Below the pieces are notes generated by a model that saw only the letters and a program-made list of their open reading frames with translations, did no database searches and was not told the origin of the DNA. Source: Flavobacterium sp. (lineage in GTDB: Bacteria; Bacteroidota; Bacteroidia; Flavobacteriales; Flavobacteriaceae). From it: a stretch of DNA of 64,000 nt. Of the stretch, positions 50,444 to 59,583 are shown piece after piece; position 1 is the stretch's first letter, and every line of letters starts with the position of its first letter. The stretch is from contig JAQSDU010000020.1 of the NCBI GenBank assembly GCA_029946065.1, positions 248,001 to 312,000 of the forward strand. The letters are read 5' to 3'. Both the position numbers and the translations under genes were made by a program.

Positions 50444-52612
50444 ATGACTTGCAGAAAAATTACCTTATTGTTTTTGTTGATTTCGGCAGCCACTTTCGCC
50501 CAACGAAAAATCACTATTGAAGAAATTTACAACGGCACTTTTCGTACCGAAGGCATGGATGAATTGCTGTCCATGAAAAACACCAACCAATATACCGTTT
50601 TAAATTCCGATCGAAGTACCGGAAATATGACCGTTGATTTATACGATTATGGTACACTCAAAAAAGTGTCAACTTTAATTGCTTCTAAAGATTCAGAGTT
50701 GCTCGCCGATGGCATCGATAGTTATACTTTTAGTGCCGACGAAAAGAAAATGTTAATTGCAACACGCTCTAAGCAAATATTCAGGCATTCTTTTACCGCA
50801 GATTATTTGTTGTATGATATTGCGGCAAAAACGCTCACCAAATTATTATCGGAAGTGCAGGAACCAGTTTTTTCTCCGGATGGAAAGAAAGTTGCGTACG
50901 CCAAAGACAACAATCTTTATGTATCTGATCTTGCGTCTGGCGATGTCGCTCAAGTGACCAATGACGGCAAAAAGAACGCCGTCATCAACGGAATTACCGA
51001 TTGGGTTTACGAAGAAGAATTTGCGTTTGTACGCGCTTTCGATTGGAGCGCCGATGGTTCAAAAATCGCCTTTATCAGATTTGATGAAAGCCAAGTACCA
51101 GAATTTTCTATGAATGTTTATGGGCAGGAATTATATCCGGTGACCGATGTTTTTAAATATCCGAAAGCGGGTGAGAAAAATTCTGAGGTTTCCTTGCATT
51201 TGTATGATGTGAAAATGAACAAGACCAAAGAAGTGAAACTCGGCAATTACAACGATTTTTACATCGCAAGGTTAAAATGGACGAACGATGCCAATGTTTT
51301 GAGCGTACAAGTCATCAACCGGCATCAGGATAATCTTGATCTTATTTTTGTGGACGGAAATTCAGGAACACCAAAAGTTGTCTTGAACGAAAAAGACAAA
51401 GCTTATATCGATATCACTGATAACTTAACCTTTTTAAAAGACAACAGTTTTATCTGGACGAGCGAAAAAGACGGTTTCAACCACATTTATTTATACGACA
51501 AAACCGGAAAACTCAAAAATCAGGTGACTTCCGGAAAATGGGAAGTGACGGCGTATTATGGTTTAGACGAAAAAAACAAAACCGTATTTTTCCAATCGAC
51601 TGAAAATGGTTCTATCAATCGCGATGTATACAAGATTGGCCTTGACGGTAAAAATAAAACACGTTTATCAAATGCTGTAGGGACGAATTCAGCGACATTT
51701 AGTCCAAATTTTGCGTTTTATGTCAATACTTTTTCGAGTGCAACAGTCCCGCCAACCTATACGCTGAACGATTCAAAATCCGGAAAAATGCTGCAACCGA
51801 TTGTCAATAACGATAAATTATTGGCAAAAAGAAAAGCTTATGATTTGCCGTCAAAAGAATTTTTCGTGCTCAAAACAGAGAAAGGAAATGAATTGAATGC
51901 GTGGTTGATCAAACCAACAGATTTCGATGCGTCGAAAAAATATCCAGTTTTTATGTACCAATATTCCGGTCCGGGATCGCAGCAAGTGGATAATACTTGG
52001 GACGGGTATGACGATTATTGGTTCAAAATGCTAACGCAAAAAGGCTATATCATTGCTTGTGTCGACGGCCGTGGAACGGGTTTTAAAGGTGCCGAATTTA
52101 AAAAAATTACGCAAAAAGAATTAGGAAAATACGAAGTAATCGACCAGATTGACGCAGCGAAAGTATTGGGCAATTATCCCTATGTGGATAAAGAAAGAAT
52201 TGGTATTTTTGGCTGGTCTTATGGCGGATTTATGTCGTCTAACTGTATCATGAAAGGAGCCGATGTTTTCAAAATGGCAATTGCTGTGGCGCCGGTAACG
52301 AGCTGGAGGTATTATGACAGCATTTACACAGAAAGATACATGCAAACACCACAAGAAAACCCGAGTGGTTATGACGAAAATTCGCCAATCAACCATGTGC
52401 AAAAACTCAAAGGAAAATTCCTTTTGATCCACGGCTCGGCAGATGACAATGTGCATGTGCAGAATTCGATGAAGATGATCGAAGCATTGGTGCAAGCGAA
52501 TAAGCAATTTGATTGGGCGATTTATCCGGACAAAAACCACGGGATATATGGAGGCATGACGCGCGTGCAGCTTTATACAAAAATGACGAATTTTATTAAA
52601 GAGAATTTATAA
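50444..52612 (+). CDS. S9 family peptidase, dipeptidyl peptidase IV-like, exported
   Basis: A prolyl-oligopeptidase-family serine peptidase predicted to release X-Pro or X-Ala dipeptides from peptides outside the inner membrane. The 722-residue product begins with a signal peptide (MTCRKITLLFLLISAATFAQ). A DPP IV N-terminal beta-propeller follows (about 25-470) with the substrate-binding double glutamate in VYEEEFAF. The alpha/beta-hydrolase domain holds the catalytic triad Ser592 (GWSYGGFMS), Asp667 (HGSADDNVH) and His699 (DKNHGI). The start inside the longer frame was chosen because the signal peptide begins there. Two peptide transporters follow closely (15 bp to the first), so its dipeptide products would be taken up directly. 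Confidence 0.95.
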   Translation: MTCRKITLLFLLISAATFAQRKITIEEIYNGTFRTEGMDELLSMKNTNQYTVLNSDRSTGNMTVDLYDYGTLKKVSTLIASKDSELLADGIDSYTFSADEKKMLIATRSKQIFRHSFTADYLLYDIAAKTLTKLLSEVQEPVFSPDGKKVAYAKDNNLYVSDLASGDVAQVTNDGKKNAVINGITDWVYEEEFAFVRAFDWSADGSKIAFIRFDESQVPEFSMNVYGQELYPVTDVFKYPKAGEKNSEVSLHLYDVKMNKTKEVKLGNYNDFYIARLKWTNDANVLSVQVINRHQDNLDLIFVDGNSGTPKVVLNEKDKAYIDITDNLTFLKDNSFIWTSEKDGFNHIYLYDKTGKLKNQVTSGKWEVTAYYGLDEKNKTVFFQSTENGSINRDVYKIGLDGKNKTRLSNAVGTNSATFSPNFAFYVNTFSSATVPPTYTLNDSKSGKMLQPIVNNDKLLAKRKAYDLPSKEFFVLKTEKGNELNAWLIKPTDFDASKKYPVFMYQYSGPGSQQVDNTWDGYDDYWFKMLTQKGYIIACVDGRGTGFKGAEFKKITQKELGKYEVIDQIDAAKVLGNYPYVDKERIGIFGWSYGGFMSSNCIMKGADVFKMAIAVAPVTSWRYYDSIYTERYMQTPQENPSGYDENSPINHVQKLKGKFLLIHGSADDNVHVQNSMKMIEALVQANKQFDWAIYPDKNHGIYGGMTRVQLYTKMTNFIKENL

Positions 52613-52627
52613 CCAACCTAACCAACC

Positions 52628-54124
52628 ATGAGTACAATAACATTAGAAGAAATTCAGAATTTTAAAGGGAAGTACCCAAAACAACTTTGGTATTTGTTTT
52701 TGGTGGAAATGTGGGAGCGTTTCTGTTTTTATGGAATGCGTGGTGTTTTGACTATCTTTATGGCTGACCAACTTTTGGGATTAGCATTGTCTGATAAGGA
52801 AGCCAACCTGAAGTATGGCGCAATTCAAGCATTTGTATATGCGTTTACTTTTATTGGAGGTATTTTTGCGGATAAAATTCTGGGTTTCAAAAAATCACTT
52901 GTTTTTGGTGCTGCGGTAATGATTGTTGGAAATCTTATCATAGCTTTTTCTCCACAAGAATTTTTCTATTTAGGTATTACACTTTCTATTATTGGAACAG
53001 GTTTTTTTAAACCGAATATTTCTTCGATGGTTGGAGATTTATATAAAGAGGGTGACCCAAGAAGGGATGCTGGTTTCGGGTTGTTTTATTCAGGAATTAA
53101 TATTGGTGCGTTATTAGGAGGTTTTTTATGCGTTTATCTCGGCGAAAGCCCTGATTACGGATGGAGTTATGCATTTCTTGCTGCCGCTGTTGTAATGGTA
53201 ATTGGATTGGTTACTTTTCTTATTATAAAAAAATCATTAGGCCCTATTGGTGATTCTCCGTTGGCAAAACTTACACCTGCAAAACGAACTTTCAATGAAA
53301 TTGCGGTTTATGTAGGTTCGTTGATAAGTATCCCGTTGATTTTTGTGATGATAAAAAACACAGATTACACGGATTATTTTATGTATGCAATCGGCCCATT
53401 GGCGATTTTGTATTTTCTATATGAAACCTATAAAGAAAAAGAAGTAAAAGCCCAAAAGAAGCTGTTGGCAGCATTTGTATTTATTGTATTTTCGATTATC
53501 TTTTGGGCATTTTTTGAACAAAGTGGCGGTTCATTAGCACTTTTTGCAAAGAATAATCTACACCACGCACTTTTATTTTTCGATATCAATCCGAATATTG
53601 TAAATAACACCTCTAATTCTTTATTTGTAATTATTTTTAGCCCGATTCTTGGATTAATTTGGCTTGCAATGGCCAAGAAGAAGATAGAACCTAATACTGT
53701 TATTAAATTTGGAATTGGCTTCCTATTCCTTGCAGCAGCATTTTATGTGTTTTATTACACAAGGTTTTTTGCTAATGCGGAAGGCATAACTTCATTAAAC
53801 TTATTCACATTTGCTTATCTTATTATTACTTTTGGTGAACTTTGTCTTTCCCCTATCGGATTATCAATCATGACAAAATTATCGCCGAAAAGACTTTCAG
53901 GAATGATGATGGGAATGTGGTTTCTTGCTAGTGCTTATGGGCAGTATGCTGCAGGTTTATTAGGAGCAGGGATGTCTTCGCCAGATGAAAAAGCTTCGCT
54001 GGTTACAAAACTACAAGGCTATACTGAAGGCTATTATCAGTTGGCAATATACGCCTTGATAGCAGGAGCTGTTTTGATTGTGGTATCGCCACTCATCAGG
54101 AAATTAATGCAGGAAGTAAAATAA
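52628..54124 (+). CDS. POT/PTR family proton-coupled peptide transporter (first copy)
   Basis: A proton-driven di- and tripeptide importer of the POT (PTR2) family, 498 residues with about 14 hydrophobic helices. Diagnostic motifs are VEMWERFCFYGMRGVL near residue 26 (the ExxER proton-coupling motif), GTGFFKPNISSMVGDLY near 120 and FYSGINIGALLGGFL near 155. FWAFFEQSGGSL near 295 is also typical of the family. It starts 15 bp after the DPP IV gene and precedes a second POT gene, so it should import peptides released by that enzyme. The substrate range is a family-level inference. Confidence 0.95.
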   Translation: MSTITLEEIQNFKGKYPKQLWYLFLVEMWERFCFYGMRGVLTIFMADQLLGLALSDKEANLKYGAIQAFVYAFTFIGGIFADKILGFKKSLVFGAAVMIVGNLIIAFSPQEFFYLGITLSIIGTGFFKPNISSMVGDLYKEGDPRRDAGFGLFYSGINIGALLGGFLCVYLGESPDYGWSYAFLAAAVVMVIGLVTFLIIKKSLGPIGDSPLAKLTPAKRTFNEIAVYVGSLISIPLIFVMIKNTDYTDYFMYAIGPLAILYFLYETYKEKEVKAQKKLLAAFVFIVFSIIFWAFFEQSGGSLALFAKNNLHHALLFFDINPNIVNNTSNSLFVIIFSPILGLIWLAMAKKKIEPNTVIKFGIGFLFLAAAFYVFYYTRFFANAEGITSLNLFTFAYLIITFGELCLSPIGLSIMTKLSPKRLSGMMMGMWFLASAYGQYAAGLLGAGMSSPDEKASLVTKLQGYTEGYYQLAIYALIAGAVLIVVSPLIRKLMQEVK

Positions 54125-54155
54125 GTTTAATCAAGTACAACTAAATTACATATAC

Positions 54156-55916
54156 ATGTCTCAAAATTCAACAGATCAATTTTTTAAGAGTAATGTTTTA
54201 GGACATCCGTCGGGACTGTTCGTTTTGTTTTTCACAGAAATGTGGGAACGTTTTTCTTATTATGGAATGCGGGCTTTGCTAGTATTATTCCTGACTTCTT
54301 CCATAATGGGCGACAATCCTGGATGGGGCTGGCCAAGAGAACATGCGCTTGCGATATACGGATCTTATACCTCATTGGCCTACCTCACGCCAATTTTAGG
54401 GGGTTATATTGCCGATAAAATTATTGGTTATCGTTGGGCAGTCGTTATCGGAGCAGTGCTCATGACGCTTGGACATTTGTCGATGGCATTAGAATTCGAC
54501 CACATGTTTATGTACCTTGGATTAGGGCTTTTGGTGATTGGAAATGGTTTTTTCAAACCTAATATGACTTCAATCGTGGCGCACATGTATAAAAATCATC
54601 CTGAGAAAAAAGATGGCGCTTACACCATTTTCTATATGGGTGTTAATGCCGGTGCTTTCTTGGGAATGTTATTGTGCGGTTATATCGGCGAAAGTCCTGA
54701 ATGGGGCTGGAGTTATGGTTTTGGTCTTGCCGGTATTTTCATGTTTGTAGGGATGTTACAATTCTATTTTACACAGAATATTTTTGGAGAAATCGGATTA
54801 AAACCTACTAAAGAAAATCAGGAAGTTTTGAATGAAACACCTGAAGAAGCCAAAAGAAATCCGTTTTCAGGATTTGATCTTGCTATGATTGCTATCGTCT
54901 CAATTGTAGGACTAGCTTGGATTATCAATGATCCGATTTCAAAAATTACTTCCTTTAATTTGTTTGATTTTAATGTTGGAAACCTGACAGGAAGTAACTT
55001 TGCTATTATTGCAGCTTTGGCTCTTTTTGTCTTTATTTTAGTTAAAAGGATTTCCCAATACACACCCGTTTTGCGCGATCGTATGATTGCTATCATCATT
55101 TTGGCTTTTATCACAGTTTTCTTTTGGGCATCTTTTGAACAAGCAGGAGGCTCGATGACCATTTTCGCAAGTGATTACACCGACAGGCTGCTTGAAGGCA
55201 ATGCCAAAGTAATCTTCAATATTGTAAATACACTTATTACGGTAATTCCGCTGATGATTATTACCTATGTATTGATCAAACTGTTTAGACAAACATTTGG
55301 CAAGTATTCACTTGGAAATATTTTCCTTGCTATTGGGTTTGTTATCATTTGGGCAATTGTAATTTATATGTTAAAAGAACAATACAGCGAAGTAAAAGCT
55401 GAGATTCCTGCAACTTGGTTTGGTATCCTAAACTCATTATTCATCATTACTTTGGCACCAATAGTTTCTAAATTATGGGAAAGTAAATACAATCCGTCCG
55501 CGACATTCAAAAATGGTTTTGGGATGATTCTATTAGGAATCGGTTTTGCGGTTTTGGCATACGGGTCAAGTTCCATTCCTGCTGGAGCAAAAGTAGCTTC
55601 GGTAAGTATTATTTGGCTTGTATTGGCTTATTTCTTTCATACGATGGGAGAATTATTCATATCTCCGGTTGGACTTTCCTATGTGAGTAAGTTGGTTCCG
55701 GGAAGAATGATTGCGATAATGTTTGGTATTTGGTATTTAGCAATCGCTATCGGAAACAAAACGGCTGGAACAATGGGCGGTATGATTGACGAAATTACTG
55801 CGCAATATTCAATGACGACATTCTTCCTAATTTTTACTTTTATCCCTATCGGAATTGGATTATTTATAATGTTATTGTCACCGATTGTTAAAAAACTAAT
55901 GCACGGTGTTCATTAA
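54156..55916 (+). CDS. POT/PTR family proton-coupled peptide transporter (second copy)
   Basis: A second POT-family peptide importer, 586 residues, about 90 longer than its neighbour. It carries the same signatures: FTEMWERFSYYGMRALLVLF near residue 27, GNGFFKPNMTSIVAHMY near 130, FYMGVNAGAFLGMLLCGYIGES near 163 (in parts) and FWASFEQAGGSM near 325. The extra length is mainly a linker after helix 6 (KPTKENQEVLNETPEEAKRNPF) and additional membrane segments in the middle. The two copies are clearly paralogous but well diverged, which suggests different peptide preferences. It starts 31 bp after the first copy, and an exported thioredoxin-fold gene follows. Confidence 0.95.
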   Translation: MSQNSTDQFFKSNVLGHPSGLFVLFFTEMWERFSYYGMRALLVLFLTSSIMGDNPGWGWPREHALAIYGSYTSLAYLTPILGGYIADKIIGYRWAVVIGAVLMTLGHLSMALEFDHMFMYLGLGLLVIGNGFFKPNMTSIVAHMYKNHPEKKDGAYTIFYMGVNAGAFLGMLLCGYIGESPEWGWSYGFGLAGIFMFVGMLQFYFTQNIFGEIGLKPTKENQEVLNETPEEAKRNPFSGFDLAMIAIVSIVGLAWIINDPISKITSFNLFDFNVGNLTGSNFAIIAALALFVFILVKRISQYTPVLRDRMIAIIILAFITVFFWASFEQAGGSMTIFASDYTDRLLEGNAKVIFNIVNTLITVIPLMIITYVLIKLFRQTFGKYSLGNIFLAIGFVIIWAIVIYMLKEQYSEVKAEIPATWFGILNSLFIITLAPIVSKLWESKYNPSATFKNGFGMILLGIGFAVLAYGSSSIPAGAKVASVSIIWLVLAYFFHTMGELFISPVGLSYVSKLVPGRMIAIMFGIWYLAIAIGNKTAGTMGGMIDEITAQYSMTTFFLIFTFIPIGIGLFIMLLSPIVKKLMHGVH

Positions 55917-55953
55917 TATTGGTATCGTTTTTGAATACACTTTTTAAAAACCT

Positions 55954-56415
55954 ATGAAAAAAATATTCTTAACATTTGTTATCCTTGCAGCCGCTTTTGC
56001 AGTGAATGCACAAGAAATAAAGTGGATGACACTCGACGAAGCTTTCGCATTGCAAAAGTCCGATCCAAAACCCATTTTTATGGATGTTTTTACCGACTGG
56101 TGCGGTCCTTGCAAGGAACTTGACAAAAGAACTTTTCATGATAAAGTTTTCGAGGCTTTTATCTCAGCCAATTATTATGCGGTGAAATTTAACGCCGAAG
56201 GCAATTCTGAAGTTACTTTTGAAGGAAAGAAATACATCAATTCAGGGTTTGATGACAGCCGGAAAGGAAGAAACAGCATGCATGATTTTATCAAATATCT
56301 AGATTTGCCTGGTTACCCAACAATGATTACTTTTGACAAAAAAGGAAAAATTACCGGCCGTGTTGTAGGTTATTTCAATGCTGAAAAACTGATGGCCGAA
56401 TTAAAAAAACTATAA
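55954..56415 (+). CDS. Exported thioredoxin family protein (WCGPC)
   Basis: A periplasmic thioredoxin-fold protein of 153 residues. The signal peptide (MKKIFLTFVILAAAFAVNAQ) precedes a thioredoxin domain with the active-site motif DWCGPCKELDKRTF (Cys50 and Cys53 approximately) and a cis-proline segment GYPTMITFDKKG. A redox-active pair separated by Gly-Pro is typical of reducing thioredoxins. It could keep cysteines of envelope proteins reduced or work as a disulfide reductase. It is followed 10 bp later by a second thioredoxin-like gene and preceded by the peptide transporter genes, probably in one transcript. The link between peptide use and redox is unknown. Confidence 0.9.
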   Translation: MKKIFLTFVILAAAFAVNAQEIKWMTLDEAFALQKSDPKPIFMDVFTDWCGPCKELDKRTFHDKVFEAFISANYYAVKFNAEGNSEVTFEGKKYINSGFDDSRKGRNSMHDFIKYLDLPGYPTMITFDKKGKITGRVVGYFNAEKLMAELKKL

Positions 56416-56425
56416 ATTAAAAACA

Positions 56426-56893
56426 ATGAAAAAAATAGGAATAGTATTGTTCTTGACAATGTTTTCAATGGCAGTACAAGCACAAGATCTAAAATGGTAT
56501 GACAATGTTGACGAAGCTTCAACACTCGCTGCAAAAGCTCAAAAGCCGTTGTTGTTATTCTTCACCGGAAGCGATTGGTGCGGCTGGTGCATTAAACTAC
56601 AAAAAGAAGTAATGTTTACACCTGAATTCAAAAAATGGGCAAGTGACAATGTGATTTTGGTAGAATTGGATTACCCAAGAAGCAAACAATTGGCGCCTGA
56701 AATCAAACAGCAAAATGCCGAAATGCAGCAAATGTTCGCTGTTAGCGGTTATCCGACGGTTTGGTTAGTTAAGGCCACTGAAACCAAATCTAATGTAAAT
56801 TTTGAGCAGTTAGGAAAAACCGGTTATGTTGCTGGCGGCCCAAATGCTTGGATTCAGGGCGCAAATCAAATCCTCAAAAATTTCACGAAATAA
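56426..56893 (+). CDS. Exported thioredoxin family protein (WCGWC)
   Basis: A second exported thioredoxin-fold protein, 155 residues. The signal peptide (MKKIGIVLFLTMFSMAVQAQ) is followed by the domain start DLKWYDNVDEASTLAAKAQKP and the active site SDWCGWCIKLQKEV. The Trp between the cysteines differs from the WCGPC of its neighbour and is typical of the thioredoxin_7/DUF255-like group of periplasmic proteins. The cis-proline segment is SGYPTVWLV. It ends the predicted five-gene unit from the DPP IV gene. The two thioredoxins may act as partners with different redox potentials, which is an inference. Confidence 0.9.
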   Translation: MKKIGIVLFLTMFSMAVQAQDLKWYDNVDEASTLAAKAQKPLLLFFTGSDWCGWCIKLQKEVMFTPEFKKWASDNVILVELDYPRSKQLAPEIKQQNAEMQQMFAVSGYPTVWLVKATETKSNVNFEQLGKTGYVAGGPNAWIQGANQILKNFTK

Positions 56894-57108
56894 GCTGATT
56901 TATTTCAACAGTGTGGTCAAAAATAGTTTAAAACGATGCGCTTTTAATGCATTTCCATTTCAGGTTCTAAAAACTTTGCCACGAATTGTACGAATTTGCA
57001 CGAATTTAATTTGTGGAAATTCGTGAAATTCGCGGCGAAAATAAATTTTACAATCTTGTGGGCGTTCAGTTTCCTAACTAAATTTATGAACTTTCAGTCC
57101 ATAGTGGT
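56894..57108. repeat. Intergenic repeats between convergent thioredoxin and ComEC genes
   Basis: The 17-mer TGTGGTCAAAAATAGTT at 56912-56928 also occurs at 47174-47190, in another convergent gap. From about 56980 to 57037 the pattern ACGAATT is repeated several times (CACGAATTGTACGAATTTGCACGAATTT read in overlapping parts), then turns around as TTGTGGAAATTCGTG, forming an inverted structure. No gene or clear terminator is visible. Confidence 0.6.
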
Positions 57109-59139
57109 TTATTTCAATCTATAAAATCCCTTTTCGGCTGTGGCATGAAAAGGGATTTTTTCTTTCCGACACGTTGCTTTCCATAATTTCAAATATGATT
57201 TGAAGTTAGAGCCGTCGGCAATAATAATTTCGGGATGGTAATTTTGTAATAACCGGGTCAAGTTTATTTTTGGTGATTGTCTCAGTAGCAATACATTCGG
57301 ATTATAATTTTTTGGTGCGATTGCAGTACTGTCGATTATCAGGATTTTCTTATGAGCAAAATATATCGTATTGCGGATTTCTTCTTTCTTTAAAATATGG
57401 TAGAAATTGGCAATTAAGTAAGGTTTCAAAATTTTGTTTTCTGAGATGGCGGCAAGCAGTTCTCCATTGCAAAAAGCATCAATTTTTTCGCCATTTCTCT
57501 TGGTGATAATTGAATTTTTGGCGCTGTGAAAAACAATCATTTCGCTTTGTTGTTGATTTTGAAATTGTGTCGCAATCAATACAATCTGAAAAATCAATGT
57601 TGTCGTCAGCGCAAATATCGTTCGGTTGTATGTTTTCTTCTTAAACCAAAGTGAAAAAGCAATAATCAGCGCATATAGGCTAATTAGCATATACATGTTT
57701 AACGGAATATCTTTTATCACCAATTGTCCAAAGGAAGCAATCTTATTGATGGTTCCATTGAGAATTCGGATGCTCCATTCTAAAGTTATAGCGGGAAGTT
57801 TCGGAACATAGTTAAAAACTGCCATTACAATAACAAAAACACCAACTGCCATTATAAAACCCAAAGCGGGCAAAATCACAAGATTGGTTAGGAAAAATAA
57901 ACCCGGAAATTGATGAAAGTAATAAATACTCAACGGGAAAGCGCCAATTTGCGCCGCCAATGAAACTGTCAGAATATCCCAAAAATACTTGAATATCCTA
58001 TTTTTAGGAGTCCATGATTTAGAGAATATCGGCTGCAGCCAAAGGATAAAAAACAACGAAACATAGCTTAATTGGAACCCAACGTCAAACAAAAATGACG
58101 GCATAAATAATAAAATCAGGAGTATGGAAACCAGCAAAGTATGAAAAATGTTGGTGTCCCGTTTTAGGCACATACCCGCCGCAACAAAGGTAAACATCGT
58201 GACCGATCGCACTACCGATGGCGACAAACCCGCAATGATTGCAAATCCCCATAAGGAAATAAAAACCACGGCAAACCGAAAGAGATTTCCGCGTTTATTT
58301 TTCGGCAAGCCAGTTAGCAAAAAATTAATAAAAAGCAAAATAAAACCAATATGCAAACCCGAAACCGACAACACGTGCACAGCGCCTGCGAATTGATAGT
58401 CATGCAGTATTTCAGGTGAAATTTCTTGTTGTTGCCCTAAAATGAGTGCCATGACAATATTGAGTTCTGCATCGTGAAAATTATTTTTACGCAAATTCCG
58501 GAGAATCCTTTCGCGGATTTTGGCAGCATAATACAGCATGTTTTTATCTTCAAGGAAACCAATTCTTATATTGTTTGCATTGGCATACAATTGCGCCGGA
58601 ATCGATTTGCTGTCAAGGTATTTTCCATAATCAAATTGCGCTGGATTATTGGGTTTTTTGTTTTTTACAATAAAAGATTTCACCAACATTTGGCTTCCGA
58701 TTTTTAAATCGTTTGTATTGACTTTCCGATCGATATTGAGCAATATTTTGCCAAAAGCGGCTTTATTGTCAATTGATTTTACGTTGGCGACATATCGGTT
58801 TTTATAAGCAGAACTTTTTAGTTTTTCAATGAGCGAAATTTCAATAGTATGCTGTTTTGTTTCATCAGGACATTGATTGATGTAATGTTTGGTTTTTAAA
58901 GTATCATCATGAACAATCCATGTGCAACTTCCAATCATAAACGAAAGTAAGAGGGTGAGTAAGCCAAAAATAAGCGACTTTCCTTTTACTATAAAAAAAT
59001 ATGTGATTGCAAAAACAACGCTTACAATTGCTAATAATGTAAAAGCTATTTGAGGACTTGGTGTTATATAATAAGCAAGCAAAATGCCCAGCACAAACCA
59101 AAAGGTAATTCTCGCTATGGGAAACTGAATGACTTTCAT
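57109..59139 (-). CDS. ComEC/Rec2 family competence protein
   Basis: An inner-membrane protein of the ComEC/Rec2 family, the channel for DNA uptake in transformable bacteria, 676 residues. The N-terminus has two helices and a DUF4131 domain (ARITFWFVLGILLAYYI, then a beta region to about 195). The Competence domain follows at about 215-500 with GAVHVLSVSGLHIGFILLF (near 250), GLSPSVVRSVTMF and GFQLSYVSLFFIL. The last 130 residues lie where ComEC proteins usually carry a metallo-beta-lactamase domain, but no HxHxDH motif is present; only small motifs such as IIADGSNFKSYLKLW remain. DNA uptake is inferred from the family; other competence genes are not in the window. Confidence 0.9.
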   Translation of the reverse strand: MKVIQFPIARITFWFVLGILLAYYITPSPQIAFTLLAIVSVVFAITYFFIVKGKSLIFGLLTLLLSFMIGSCTWIVHDDTLKTKHYINQCPDETKQHTIEISLIEKLKSSAYKNRYVANVKSIDNKAAFGKILLNIDRKVNTNDLKIGSQMLVKSFIVKNKKPNNPAQFDYGKYLDSKSIPAQLYANANNIRIGFLEDKNMLYYAAKIRERILRNLRKNNFHDAELNIVMALILGQQQEISPEILHDYQFAGAVHVLSVSGLHIGFILLFINFLLTGLPKNKRGNLFRFAVVFISLWGFAIIAGLSPSVVRSVTMFTFVAAGMCLKRDTNIFHTLLVSILLILLFMPSFLFDVGFQLSYVSLFFILWLQPIFSKSWTPKNRIFKYFWDILTVSLAAQIGAFPLSIYYFHQFPGLFFLTNLVILPALGFIMAVGVFVIVMAVFNYVPKLPAITLEWSIRILNGTINKIASFGQLVIKDIPLNMYMLISLYALIIAFSLWFKKKTYNRTIFALTTTLIFQIVLIATQFQNQQQSEMIVFHSAKNSIITKRNGEKIDAFCNGELLAAISENKILKPYLIANFYHILKKEEIRNTIYFAHKKILIIDSTAIAPKNYNPNVLLLRQSPKINLTRLLQNYHPEIIIADGSNFKSYLKLWKATCRKEKIPFHATAEKGFYRLK

Positions 59140-59583
59140 TTGAAATGTATTTAGAGGCTATTTAAATTTCACGAAGATGTTCTGGGGTCGAAGCGATACA
59201 TGAAGCACATACATGTTCTCTTTAAAAAGCGCAAGTAAAACCAAGTGCTTTTTTAAAATTGTACTGAAAGACTAAAAATCAATCTCATAAAATCAATAAA
59301 CTTATACTGGTTTTTTTAAATATTTGTGGAACTTTTTGTCTTCTTCGGGCACCTTTGCGCAGCAAAAAATAATCTTTAAAACAAAAAAGGAGCAAATAAA
59401 TGCCCCTTTCAAAATTGCTTACTTAATCAATTAAAACTATATGGCGTGTAGGTGATGTAAAGCGTAAAGCTAATCAGCTATTTGTTGCTATAGATACGGA
59501 GAAACCGTAAAAAATGTTAATTTATCGGCATAAAAAATGCCCCGAAAATCAGGGCATCTTGCGAAACAATAACTAATTGTATC
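59140..59583. other. Intergenic region upstream of comEC
   Basis: No gene is visible over about 440 bp between comEC and the NlpC/P60 gene, both on the minus strand. Apart from the terminator at 59537-59557 I see only AT-rich sequence. No exact -7 box was found close to the comEC start. Confidence 0.45.
59537..59557 (-). terminator. Terminator after the NlpC/P60 gene
   Basis: A 6-bp stem (ATGCCC and GGGCAT) with a 9-nt loop is followed on the minus strand by a run of six T. It lies about 27 bp past the stop codon of the 59584-60294 gene. Confidence 0.8.
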
